Source: an uncultured Bacteroidota bacterium
GTDB lineage: Bacteria > Bacteroidota > Bacteroidia > Chitinophagales > Chitinophagaceae
Length of the DNA stretch: 64,000 bases
Direction: 5' to 3'
Assembly: GCA_903903635.1 (NCBI GenBank)
Contig: CAIUZK010000188.1
Coordinates: forward strand, 1-64,000
The notes below the pieces were generated by a model, which saw only the letters and a program-made list of their open reading frames with translations, searched no databases and was not told where the DNA came from. The position numbers and the translations under genes were made by a program. Within the stretch, counting starts at the first letter, position 1. Every line of letters starts with the position of its first letter. Below are positions 55,539 through 63,871 of this stretch, one piece after another.

Positions 55539-58175
55539 ATGAAACACCTTCACCTTACTATAATTGCACTTTTTTATGCAATGGTATCTTATGCATATGT
55601 AGGGCCTATCCACGGGCTTTCTCAGCTGTGTGTTGGCAATTCCGGCACATATACCGATTCCGCTCCCGGGGGCATCTGGAGCAGTTCATCACCCATTATT
55701 GTTATCAACCCAACCACAGGTATCGCTACTGGTGTTTCATCTGGTACTACCACAATCACATATACTGTTGGGGCTTCCTATACACTTAAGTCTGTTACCA
55801 TTAATCCCTTGCCTTACCCTATAAGCAGTCTGGACTCTGTATGCGTTGGTAGCTCCATTTTTCTCACCGACCCCACACCAGCTGGTGTCTGGGCTTGCAG
55901 CACACCTTTAATTGCTACTATAACTAGTGGTACTGGTTTACTTACAGGTGTTTCAGGCGGGGTAGCTACTATTAGCTATGTAAGCACGAGCGGCTGCGCC
56001 ATTACAAAATCAGTCACTGTTAATCCATTTCCTGCCCCTATCACCGGCCCAACATATGTTTGTACAGGTTTTACTGCAACTTTTTCCGATCCTACTCCTG
56101 GTGGTACCTGGTCATCCTATCTTCCTGCTGTGGGAAGTATCAATACTGCCGGTGTTGTTACAGGTATTTCAACGGGAACTACTGCTATCTACTACTCTGT
56201 CAGAGGTTGCCCGGTTATTTTTTCGCTTCCAGTTATACCACCACCCATGGCATATACTGTCACAGGTGGCGGCTCCTATTGCAGTGGAGGTGGAGGTGTT
56301 CCTGTTTCTTTGGTTAATTCACAGGTTGGGGTTTTCTATCATTTATACAATGGCACATCTCCGGTAGGGGTACCAGTTACGGGCACCGGCAGTGCTATTT
56401 CGTTTGGTTTAATCACGGCTCCAGGTACCTACACTGTTATAGCCAATCTGGGTACTTCTTGTTTTGATAATATGATTGGCTCAGCCACCATTACAACAAT
56501 TGCTTTGCCTGCCATCTATACGCTCACAGGCTTTGGCAGTTATTGCGCAGGCGGCTATGGTGTGCCATGCGGCCTAAGTGGTTCCTCAACTGGTGTCAAC
56601 TACGCCCTTTACAATGGTACTACGCTGGTTACTACGTTAGCTGGCACTGGTTCCCCAATCAGTTTTGGTACTATTGTTACTCCAGGTACTTATACGGTAG
56701 TAGCTACCGATGTTAGCACCGGTTGTACCAGTACCACATCAGCCGCGGTTATCTCCCTCATCCCACGCCCTGTAGCCTATGCAATTTCACCAGGTGGCGG
56801 CTATTGCTTCGACGGTTCGGGCATCGACATAACATTGTCCGGTTCTGATTCTGGCATCAGTTACCTGTTATATCGTACAGGTTGCCCTGCAGGCCTACCA
56901 ATTTCCGGTACGGGTTCTGCTCTCGATTTCGGTTACCAACGTCTTGCCGGGGACTATGTCGTATCAGCCACAGATACCGTTACTGGATGTAGGATTTCAA
57001 TGACTGGTACAGCTTATATCTCCTACCTCCCCGTGCCGGAACTATCCGTTTCAGGTCCGGATATAGTTTGTGGCGGCAGTGCATCTATTTCAGTTACTGG
57101 TGCTGAGTCATATTTATGGATGCCCACCACAGGCCTTTCATGCACTACCTGCAGTTCAGTAATATCCAACCCTCCCACTACCACTGCTTATACTGTTTGG
57201 GGTGCCAATAGTTCAGGATGCACAAGCAGCCTTTTAGTTAAAGTTTACCGCAATCGCGTCTCTGGTCATATTTCCCACACAGGCCTGGCTACCGATTCCT
57301 TTAAGGTTTGGCTTATCCAGTTCAACCCCTCCGACAGCTCATTAGCAGCTCTGGAATCTACTAATTCGTGTATGGATTCAGGTATGCCGTATTACGAATT
57401 TGACAGCCCTCCAATTGGTTACTATATGGTTAAAGCACAGTTATCCGGAAGCTTGTCAGGTACCAGTGGCTACATTCCTACCTATGGTTTATCATCACCC
57501 TATTGGTATTCAGCTTCTGCTTTCCTCCATCTGCCGATAGCTGATACACAGAACATAAATATGATTTACGGCACGGTGCCTCCCGGTCCGGGCTTTATTT
57601 CGGGTTTGGTTGTATGGGGCGCAGGCAAGGGCACCTCAGACGATATGCCTTTAGCAGACATGACCATCCTGCTTAAAGATGCATCAGGCAGCATAATAGC
57701 CAGTACTACTACAGCAACCAATGGCACCTACTATTTTTCTAACCTGCCAGAAGGTAACTACACTGTCTATCCTGAGTTTTATCAGTACTTTACAACTCCT
57801 TCAGCTACTATTACATTAGCCCCCGGCCTGGATTCAGCACTATCCATCAACTTTAAGCTACACACCTCTACTCGTACCATCACCCCTTACGACAACTCAA
57901 AGGTGCCGCAACCTATGGCCACTGGTATCAGCATTTATCCCAATCCTGCATCAGCCACCCTCAATATAACCTGGAACCACCAGGCCACAGGCACTGCCGA
58001 TGTAACGATTGCTGATATGATAGGCCATGAAGCCATTTCCCAACAACTCCAGCTTAATGCCGCCACAGGCAACACGCAGGTAGACCTTAGTACATTGGCT
58101 CCCGGCATCTACACCATCACCATCCGCACATCCGCGACAAGTTTCACCAGCAAGCTGGTCCGCATCCACGATTAA
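55539..58175 (+). CDS. Giant Ig-repeat surface protein 3, T9SS type A
   Basis: The 878-residue paralog starts at ATG 55539 (MKHLHLTIIALFYAMVSYAY); a TTG three codons earlier is less likely. It has three type-A and three type-B repeats (for example AYTVTGGGSYCSGGGGVPVSL), then the PKD-like, unique and regulatory-like domains and a sorting domain (ISIYPNPASATLNITW). Its C-terminal part is clearly diverged from genes 1 and 2 (ending TSKLVRIHD rather than NRSLVKANN), so it has not shared their recent homogenisation. Confidence 0.9.
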   Translation: MKHLHLTIIALFYAMVSYAYVGPIHGLSQLCVGNSGTYTDSAPGGIWSSSSPIIVINPTTGIATGVSSGTTTITYTVGASYTLKSVTINPLPYPISSLDSVCVGSSIFLTDPTPAGVWACSTPLIATITSGTGLLTGVSGGVATISYVSTSGCAITKSVTVNPFPAPITGPTYVCTGFTATFSDPTPGGTWSSYLPAVGSINTAGVVTGISTGTTAIYYSVRGCPVIFSLPVIPPPMAYTVTGGGSYCSGGGGVPVSLVNSQVGVFYHLYNGTSPVGVPVTGTGSAISFGLITAPGTYTVIANLGTSCFDNMIGSATITTIALPAIYTLTGFGSYCAGGYGVPCGLSGSSTGVNYALYNGTTLVTTLAGTGSPISFGTIVTPGTYTVVATDVSTGCTSTTSAAVISLIPRPVAYAISPGGGYCFDGSGIDITLSGSDSGISYLLYRTGCPAGLPISGTGSALDFGYQRLAGDYVVSATDTVTGCRISMTGTAYISYLPVPELSVSGPDIVCGGSASISVTGAESYLWMPTTGLSCTTCSSVISNPPTTTAYTVWGANSSGCTSSLLVKVYRNRVSGHISHTGLATDSFKVWLIQFNPSDSSLAALESTNSCMDSGMPYYEFDSPPIGYYMVKAQLSGSLSGTSGYIPTYGLSSPYWYSASAFLHLPIADTQNINMIYGTVPPGPGFISGLVVWGAGKGTSDDMPLADMTILLKDASGSIIASTTTATNGTYYFSNLPEGNYTVYPEFYQYFTTPSATITLAPGLDSALSINFKLHTSTRTITPYDNSKVPQPMATGISIYPNPASATLNITWNHQATGTADVTIADMIGHEAISQQLQLNAATGNTQVDLSTLAPGIYTITIRTSATSFTSKLVRIHD

Positions 58176-58198
58176 TAAATACACGCCCCATAAACCTC

Positions 58199-58222
58199 AA
58201 AGCTCCCCCCACCGGGAGCTTT
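58199..58222 (+). terminator. Terminator after repeat gene 3
   Basis: AAAGCTCCC and GGGAGCTTT form a perfect 9-bp stem with a 6-base loop. No long T run follows. Confidence 0.7.
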
Positions 58223-58336
58223 GCTGCATTTAACCCAATCCATAAGTAGCCCTCATTTCAAATGCCACAATTGGAAATTCCCTTCGCTCCTTCGCTCCAT
58301 CAAAATTTCCATTTCCAAAAAAATCCTTAAATAAAC

Positions 58337-58501
58337 GTGAGTTCGATGAATAAATTGAGGCTGTAATAGCCCCTTTCTTTGAATCTTTTGCGAGGATGAA
58401 TATTGTATTTGTATGTTTCTTTTTCAAAAGTTCTCCAACGTTCTTGCGGTCAGTGCGGAAAGCGGTGCAGGGCAGGAACTATCTTTATTCATCGAACTCA
58501 C
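58337..58501. mobile_element. Possible MITE with 18-bp terminal inverted repeats
   Basis: GTGAGTTCGATGAATAAA (58337-58354) and its exact complement (58484-58501) bound a 165-bp segment with no intact gene. Terminal inverted repeats with a short non-coding interior are the layout of a miniature inverted-repeat element. A clear target-site duplication was not found; TTAAAT occurs just outside both ends. A frame crossing the left end on the minus strand (58230-58427) has no family match. Confidence 0.45.
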
Positions 58502-58854
58502 TTTAAATTACATTATGTCTGCAAAAACAAACCCAAAGCTATATGAACAAGGTTGTATGACTTTATCCGGATAGCCGATGATAAAAGTTTGCAAGCTATA
58601 TGTCATTTATTGGAGCCGCAGTTTGAAACTAACCAGAAATGGTGGACTGGCAAGGGTTTTGCAAATTTGCGGATATCTTGATTGAAAGTCAATACCGACT
58701 TGAAATTACTAAAATTAAAATACTGCAAATATATTTCGAAGGAGATTTTACTGATAAAAAATACCAGCCAGAGATGAGAATACCGACATAAGAAAAGGAT
58801 TCGATAACTATAGCAATTGAGCATAAAATTTTACGCCCAAATCAGATTTAAAGG
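58502..58854 (+). other. Region with a possible decayed coding sequence
   Basis: On the plus strand a frame from ATG 58639 (MVDWQGFCKFADILIESQYR) runs to a TAA at 58788-58790 and, in the same frame, continues with EKDSITIAIEHKILRPNQI to a TAA just before 58852. Amino-acid composition is protein-like, and another frame upstream (LLEPQFETNQKWWTGKGF) seems to lead into it by a frameshift. It may be a gene remnant; no family recognised. Confidence 0.35.
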
Positions 58855-59031
58855 TCAGGCTACACGCTTATTTTCCACTTTAGTATAAGTGTACCTAACC
58901 TTGTTTCCATCTGTTTTAAAAGTCACTTCCACTTCTTCAGGGCTAAAAAGGTTGATGATTCCAGTTCTGAATCTTCTAAAAAATCCTCGTATTCCTTTCA
59001 GACTGTCAGTCTGGCTATCGTTTTGAATCAT
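58855..59031 (-). CDS. Small protein of unknown function
   Basis: A 58-residue frame (MIQNDSQTDSLKGIRGFFRR, ending YTKVENKRVA) encodes a charged protein with a short amphipathic helix (GFFRRFRTGIINLF) and a beta-like end (EEVEVTFKTDGNKVRYTYTKV). Its composition looks coding, but there is no family match and no clear promoter. It lies alone upstream of the rpsF promoter on the opposite strand. Confidence 0.45.
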   Translation of the reverse strand: MIQNDSQTDSLKGIRGFFRRFRTGIINLFSPEEVEVTFKTDGNKVRYTYTKVENKRVA

Positions 59032-59202
59032 AAAAAAGTTTTGGTTTACAGAATAGCTATGTCTAGCTACTATAATAATAACAGCAAAACGCCTATTATT
59101 ATTGTTACAGCTTTAAACATAATAATAATGTCTGCAAAAATCATACCATTGTCAATATATTTATCAACACCTTATTAAGATTGGGAATTTTCCTATATTT
59201 TA

Positions 59203-59234
59203 TTTGGTTTAAATAATTTTCTGCCTTACTTTTG
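59203..59234 (+). promoter_or_regulatory. Promoter of the rpsF-rpsR-rplI operon
   Basis: TTTG at 59203-59206 and TACTTTTG at 59227-59234 match the Bacteroidota -33/-7 consensus with a 20-base spacer. The leader before rpsF is about 150 bases. Confidence 0.75.
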
Positions 59235-59283
59235 CAGTCCCAAATTTCCGGCTACTAATTTCAGTTGGCAGTTCAGATAATAA

Positions 59284-59365
59284 AACCGGAAGTCTTCCCG
59301 ACTTTCAGTTTTTGACTTTCGACAAAAGACTAAAAATAGTATCCAAAGTTCCCGCCGGAAGTTGG
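59284..59365 (+). promoter_or_regulatory. Candidate S6:S18 autoregulatory leader
   Basis: The rpsF leader contains ACCGGAAGTC pairing with GACTTTC around TTCCC, and a second CCGGAAG shortly before rpsF. Many rpsF leaders carry an RNA that binds the S6:S18 complex through a CCG in a bulge and represses translation. The match here is by eye only; the full fold was not established. Confidence 0.35.
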
Positions 59366-59387
59366 ATTAACCTTTTTAAACAAAATT

Positions 59388-59750
59388 ATGGCAACACAAA
59401 ACAACCTTCAGAGTTACGAGCTGATGGCGATCTTCACACCCGTTCTGTCGGATGAAGATTACAAAAACGCTCAGAAGAAGTTCACGGACTTCATCAAAGA
59501 AGCTGGTGGCGAGATCGTTCACCAGGATGCATGGGGACTACGCTCCCTTGCTTATCCGATACAGAAGAAGACAACAGGTCTTTACTATGTACTCGAGTAC
59601 CAGGCACCTGCAGAAACTAATGCAAAGCTGGAAATCATGATGAACCGCGATGAGACAATCATCCGTCACATGGTTACGCGTCTGGACAAGTTCTCTATCG
59701 CATACAACCTCAGAAAACGCAGTAAACACTTAACCGCTGATAACGCTTAA
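59388..59750 (+). CDS. rpsF: 30S ribosomal protein bS6
   Basis: The 120-residue protein has the bS6 pattern (YELMAIFTPVLSDEDY, WGLRSLAYPIQKKTTGLYYVLEY, MMNRDETIIRHMVTRLDKF). It binds bS18 on the 30S platform. In Bacteroidota ribosomes bS6, bS18 and bS21 have been reported to hide the anti-Shine-Dalgarno sequence, in keeping with the weak use of Shine-Dalgarno sites in this window. First gene of the operon. Confidence 0.97.
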   Translation: MATQNNLQSYELMAIFTPVLSDEDYKNAQKKFTDFIKEAGGEIVHQDAWGLRSLAYPIQKKTTGLYYVLEYQAPAETNAKLEIMMNRDETIIRHMVTRLDKFSIAYNLRKRSKHLTADNA

Positions 59751-59762
59751 AAACACACAACA

Positions 59763-60029
59763 ATGGCAAAGCAAAACGAAATAAAATTCCTTACGTCACA
59801 ACGTGTCGAAAAGCGCCCTAAGAAATATTGCCGTTTTAAGAAAATGGGCATACGGTATATCGATTATAAAGACGGTGAGTTCCTGAAGAAATTCCTCAAC
59901 GAACAAGGCAGGATGCTGCCGCGCCGCATTACCGGAAACTCTCTTAAGTTTCAGCGCAAAGTATCACAGGCGATCAAAAAGGCCCGCCAGATGGCTCTTT
60001 TACCATACGTTACTGACCTTTTAAAATAG
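59763..60029 (+). CDS. rpsR: 30S ribosomal protein bS18
   Basis: The 88-residue protein has the bS18 core ([52 protein letters not shown]). Second gene of the operon, 12 bases after rpsF and 6 before rplI. There is no ssb or priB gene between them, as is usual in this phylum. Confidence 0.97.
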   Translation: MAKQNEIKFLTSQRVEKRPKKYCRFKKMGIRYIDYKDGEFLKKFLNEQGRMLPRRITGNSLKFQRKVSQAIKKARQMALLPYVTDLLK

Positions 60030-60035
60030 ACAATC

Positions 60036-60482
60036 ATGCAAGTAATTCTTATAAAAGACGTTGACAACCTGGGTTCAGCACACGAAATGGTAACTGTAAA
60101 GCCAGGATACGCACGCAATTACCTCATTCCTCAAAAATATGCAATTGAAGCCAGTGGCAGCAATGCAAAAATTATGGAAGAGCGCCGCAAACAATTACAG
60201 AAGAAAGAAGATAAACTTATGGCTGAAATAGCCAACGTTACCGATGTTCTTAAAGCATCACCTGTAAAGGTTGGCGCCAAGATCGGTATCAGTGGTAAGA
60301 TCTTTGGTTCTGTTACTGCTATCCAGATAGCACGCGCCATTCGCGAACAGAAAGGTTATGAAATTGACCGCCGCCGTATCACTATCCTTGACGATGTTAA
60401 GGAAGCAGGTATGCACAAGGCAAGCATCGATTTCGGCAAAGACAACCTGGTTGAAATTGAATTTGAAGTAATAGGCGAATAA
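60036..60482 (+). CDS. rplI: 50S ribosomal protein bL9
   Basis: The 148-residue protein has the bL9 N-terminal domain (MQVILIKDVDNLGSAHEMV, VKPGYARNYLIPQKYA), the long connecting helix (about 45-75) and the C-terminal domain (KIGISGKIFGSVTAIQIARAI). It is the last gene of rpsF-rpsR-rplI, followed by a terminator. Confidence 0.97.
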   Translation: MQVILIKDVDNLGSAHEMVTVKPGYARNYLIPQKYAIEASGSNAKIMEERRKQLQKKEDKLMAEIANVTDVLKASPVKVGAKIGISGKIFGSVTAIQIARAIREQKGYEIDRRRITILDDVKEAGMHKASIDFGKDNLVEIEFEVIGE

Positions 60483-60500
60483 GCTTATAATTTTTATCGG

Positions 60501-60530
60501 AAAGCCAGTCCCCAAAGGGCTGGCTTTTTT
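60501..60530 (+). terminator. Terminator after rplI
   Basis: AAGCCAG-CCC pairs with GGG-TGGCTT with one mismatch, followed by TTTTTT. Confidence 0.88.
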
Positions 60531-60596
60531 GATTTTATAATTAATGTAGTTTCTGAAAAAGACTTTATTTTTTTAGTGCAGAATTTATTTTGTGCG

Positions 60597-62243
60597 CTAC
60601 CCCTCCTCAATTACTTCCCTGCTACGTTTTACAGCCTTTTCATAGGTATCGGTAATATTTGCTTTGCCTATCTGGAACATCAGCCTTGCCTTGATCAGCT
60701 CATTTAACACCTGCTCATTGGATACCTCCGCTAAGATGAGCTTTGTGCCTTTATTCTTTATCTCCTTATGCACTTCCCTTAAGGTCTGAATACCGGTTGC
60801 ATCAATGATCGGAACAAACCGCATTCTTATGATCAACACTTTTGCCGGATTCTCAATTACCTTCATGGCTTCCTTGAATTTGTAAGCAGCGCCGAAGAAC
60901 AATGGCCCGTTGATCTCATAAAGATCTACACCTGCAGGCAGCGTATTTATTTCCAGTGTATCCTCACCATTAGCTTCTTCATTAACAGTAAGATGCTGCA
61001 CCGAACTCGATTTCATCATCTTCTGAATAAACAGGAATGCCGCCAGTACAATACCAAATTCTATAGCCACTGTGAGGTCAACAAATACGGTGAGCAAAAA
61101 TGTCACCAGTAATACCGCAGCATCGCTCCTTGACCCCTTCAGCACCGAAACGAAATTTTCCCATTCGCTCATGTTATAAGCCACTATAATCAATATTCCC
61201 CCAAGCGTAGCCATTGGAATCAGGGCGGCCCATTTGCCCACAAAAAGCATGATGATCAACAGAGTAATGGCATGAGTTATACCAGCAACAGGTGTTCTGC
61301 CTCCGTTTTTTATATTGGTTGCAGTGCGGGCTATAGCGCCGGTTGCCGGGATACCTCCAAATAAGGCTGAACCAATATTAGCCAGGCCCTGTGCTATCAG
61401 TTCTGTATTAGACCGGTGGTTTCCCCCTATCATACCATCGGCAACTACAGCACACAACAATGATTCTATGCTGCCTAACAATGCAATAGTAATAGCCGGC
61501 CTCATTAATCCACTGATTACACTAAAACTAAGTTCAGGTACAATAGGCCTGGGAAAAGAAGAAGGTATAGCCCCAAATCGGGAGCCTATGGTCTCAACCG
61601 GGAGCTTGAGAAAATAGGCTACTGCCGTGGTTCCCAATATAGCGATAAGCGACCCTGGTATTTTATGCGTGACCCTGGGCCACAAAAACACAATGACAAT
61701 AGTAGACAGGCCGATGACCATTGCCGGTACATTTATGGTAGATAAATAGTGGCTGTACGATCTCCATTTATCAATGAAATCGGCCGGAACAGCTCCCATG
61801 CGCAGCCCGAACAGGTCTTTCATCTGCGATGAAAAAATGATAACCGCAATACCTGTGGTAAAACCTACGATAAGCGGATAGGGAATGTATTGTATTGCGC
61901 TGCCCACCTTGGCTAAACCCATGGCAATAAGAAGGATCCCCGCCATAAACGTGGCAATGATTAAGCCGTTGACCCCAAACTGCTGCACTATGCCATAAAC
62001 AATTACAATGAATGCACCGGTTGGTCCTCCTATCTGCACACGGCTGCCTCCAAGTGCAGCTATAATAAATCCGGCAATAATGGCGGTAAACAGTCCTTTC
62101 TCGGGAGAAACCCCGGAAGCAATGGCAAAGGCAATGGCCAGAGGAAGGGCAACTATTCCAACAATGATACCTGCTACGAGGTCCTTGGCAAAAAGATCCT
62201 TATTGTAATTCTTTAAAGTGTCTATTATTTTCGGCCGGAACAT
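60597..62243 (-). CDS. SulP family anion transporter with STAS domain
   Basis: The 548-residue transporter has the SulP membrane core of about 14 segments (DLVAGIIVGIVALPLAIAFAIASG, GGSRVQIGGPTGAF, AQGLANIGSALFGGIPATGAIARTATN) and a C-terminal STAS domain (about 435-540, IRMRFVPIIDATGIQTLREV). It moves sulfate, bicarbonate or a similar anion; the substrate cannot be told from the sequence. Monocistronic; carbonic anhydrase is not next to it. Confidence 0.94.
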   Translation of the reverse strand: MFRPKIIDTLKNYNKDLFAKDLVAGIIVGIVALPLAIAFAIASGVSPEKGLFTAIIAGFIIAALGGSRVQIGGPTGAFIVIVYGIVQQFGVNGLIIATFMAGILLIAMGLAKVGSAIQYIPYPLIVGFTTGIAVIIFSSQMKDLFGLRMGAVPADFIDKWRSYSHYLSTINVPAMVIGLSTIVIVFLWPRVTHKIPGSLIAILGTTAVAYFLKLPVETIGSRFGAIPSSFPRPIVPELSFSVISGLMRPAITIALLGSIESLLCAVVADGMIGGNHRSNTELIAQGLANIGSALFGGIPATGAIARTATNIKNGGRTPVAGITHAITLLIIMLFVGKWAALIPMATLGGILIIVAYNMSEWENFVSVLKGSRSDAAVLLVTFLLTVFVDLTVAIEFGIVLAAFLFIQKMMKSSSVQHLTVNEEANGEDTLEINTLPAGVDLYEINGPLFFGAAYKFKEAMKVIENPAKVLIIRMRFVPIIDATGIQTLREVHKEIKNKGTKLILAEVSNEQVLNELIKARLMFQIGKANITDTYEKAVKRSREVIEEG

Positions 62244-62471
62244 AATTCAAAAGAAGATTTCAACTATAGAAACAATCAATCTGCTAAAATTCGGTGCAAA
62301 GGTACGATTTGCAGCAACAGGCATTGATACCTATTTATTCGCACATGTGCATAACTGCTTATGAACATATTACAACTGTACTTCCATTTGTTTTTCAACG
62401 TTGGCTATTCCCTTGTAAAATTTTCACTTTTAAAGAATCTATTTACAATTAAAATACTGAAATTTGACAAC

Positions 62472-63167
62472 ATGTGTTACAAGGTACATACACCGCTAAA
62501 AGAAAAACTGATAGCATATCTTGGCCCCGGTAAATTTGATGTCCGGCCCTACGAATTCTATTTTCATGCCGATGGGTTTACGATGCCTTTTTTGCCGGTA
62601 AGCACAAGCGAAACACCGAATATTGTTCAGCCCGGCATATGGAAGCTATTGCCGCAATGGGTAAAGAATGACGTTGAGGCACGCAAATATGCCAATACAC
62701 TTAATGCTACTGCTGAAGAAATTTTCGAGAAAGCCAGCTATAAAAATTACATCACCCGAAACAGGTGCCTTGTTTGGGTCGATGGTTTTTTTGAGCCGCA
62801 TCACCCGGATGCCAAAACTACTATTCCCTATTATATATACAGTGCTGATGGCAACCCCTTCTCCCTGGGAGGCGTATATAGTAATTGGGTAAATCAGGAT
62901 ACCGGAGAAGTAATCAAGACATTCAGCATAATTACTACACCGGCCAATGAACTGCTGGGGCAGATACATAACGAGAAGAAACGCATGCCATTGATCATTT
63001 CACCATCAGACCGGGAGAAATGGCTTGGCCCCCTTTCAAAGGAGGAGATCATACAAATGATGGTTCCATTGCCTGATGGCATATTGGCTGCCTACCCGGT
63101 AAGCGGTCTGGTGTATAATAAGCGTGTGGATAGTAATGTACCAGAAGTATTGCTACCCGGAAAATAA
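62472..63167 (+). CDS. SOS response-associated peptidase (YedK/HMCES)
   Basis: The start at 62472 gives 231 residues beginning MCYK, so Cys2 becomes the N-terminal residue that forms a covalent thiazolidine link to abasic sites in single-stranded DNA. Other family residues are visible: RCLVWVDGFFEPHH (with the catalytic Glu) and IHNEKKRMPLII (with the catalytic His). The frame extends 37 codons upstream, but any longer protein would lose the required N-terminal Cys. It protects abasic DNA during replication. Confidence 0.93.
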   Translation: MCYKVHTPLKEKLIAYLGPGKFDVRPYEFYFHADGFTMPFLPVSTSETPNIVQPGIWKLLPQWVKNDVEARKYANTLNATAEEIFEKASYKNYITRNRCLVWVDGFFEPHHPDAKTTIPYYIYSADGNPFSLGGVYSNWVNQDTGEVIKTFSIITTPANELLGQIHNEKKRMPLIISPSDREKWLGPLSKEEIIQMMVPLPDGILAAYPVSGLVYNKRVDSNVPEVLLPGK

Positions 63168-63195
63168 TTCATCTCCGGATAGCAATAACTGTCGG

Positions 63196-63807
63196 CTATA
63201 AAGGTGAAATAATTACCTTAACCGGATTACCTCTTTCCAGTTCGTTATGCTCATCCCATTGCGCTTGTCGGGCTGCCACGAGTTGATCTGTTTGCCAGGC
63301 AAGCACTTTTGCTTTCAGCCGTTCAATGCATAATTGCTTGTTCTGTAGTTGCGACCGGCTATCGCTGGCCAGCACCTGCACTCCTGAAGGTAAATGCACC
63401 CCTCTAACTGCTGTCTCCACCTTGTTCACATTTTGTCCACCCGGTCCTGAAGACCTGCAGGTTTCAATACGCACATCACTGTCCTTCCATTTCAATTGCT
63501 CGCTGCAATCGAACACAGCTACGCCCACAAACCAATTTTTACGCCGGTGCATTTTCCGGTAAGGGCTTTGCGCGATCCATTGCACGGTGCCGCTCCATTC
63601 CTTTAAAAACAATTCCAGGTCAGCGCCTTTAGCCAATAACGTCACCGAATGGAATGTACCTGCAAGGTCACCCTTCTTCTGATCCAGTACCTCAATTTTT
63701 ACATTGACATTTGTTGACTGTTTCATCATCAGTTCCTGAACCTTAGCCACCACCCTGCAACACTCTTCAGGCCCCCGTCCTGATGTTATCTGAATTACTT
63801 TTTCCAT
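63196..63807 (-). CDS. prfH: Peptide chain release factor H
   Basis: PrfH is a release-factor-like protein with a GGQ motif (SSGPGGQNVNKVETAVRG, GGQ at 123-125) but without the stop-codon-recognition domain of RF1/RF2. The N-terminal domain (ITSGRGPEECCRVVAKVQ) is typical. The start at 63807 gives 203 residues; an upstream ATG at 63828 lies inside a 10-bp hairpin. PrfH recognises ribosomes with a cleaved decoding centre and frees the peptide so that RtcB can ligate the rRNA. rtcB lies directly upstream. Confidence 0.94.
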   Translation of the reverse strand: MEKVIQITSGRGPEECCRVVAKVQELMMKQSTNVNVKIEVLDQKKGDLAGTFHSVTLLAKGADLELFLKEWSGTVQWIAQSPYRKMHRRKNWFVGVAVFDCSEQLKWKDSDVRIETCRSSGPGGQNVNKVETAVRGVHLPSGVQVLASDSRSQLQNKQLCIERLKAKVLAWQTDQLVAARQAQWDEHNELERGNPVKVIISPL

Positions 63808-63823
63808 TTTCTTTTCTATTTTA

Positions 63824-63860
63824 AACATGGCCCATCATTTAGTTTACAACGGGCCATGTT
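63824..63860 (-). promoter_or_regulatory. Intercistronic hairpin between rtcB and prfH
   Basis: AACATGGCCC and GGGCCATGTT form a perfect 10-bp stem with a 17-base loop between the rtcB stop and the prfH start. The right arm (minus strand) contains the alternative ATG at 63828. It might attenuate transcription, protect mRNA ends or set the PrfH to RtcB ratio. Confidence 0.6.
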
Positions 63861-63871
63861 TTATTATTTAA

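Noticed and set aside
49159-58175. CRISPR-like or satellite array
   Set aside because: The repeats are coding Ig-type domains of 70-90 residues, not short identical repeats with spacers. No CRISPR array was seen anywhere in the window.
58603-58824. 73-codon minus-strand frame
   Set aside because: The opposite strand has the more protein-like sequence in the same segment, so this is probably a shadow.
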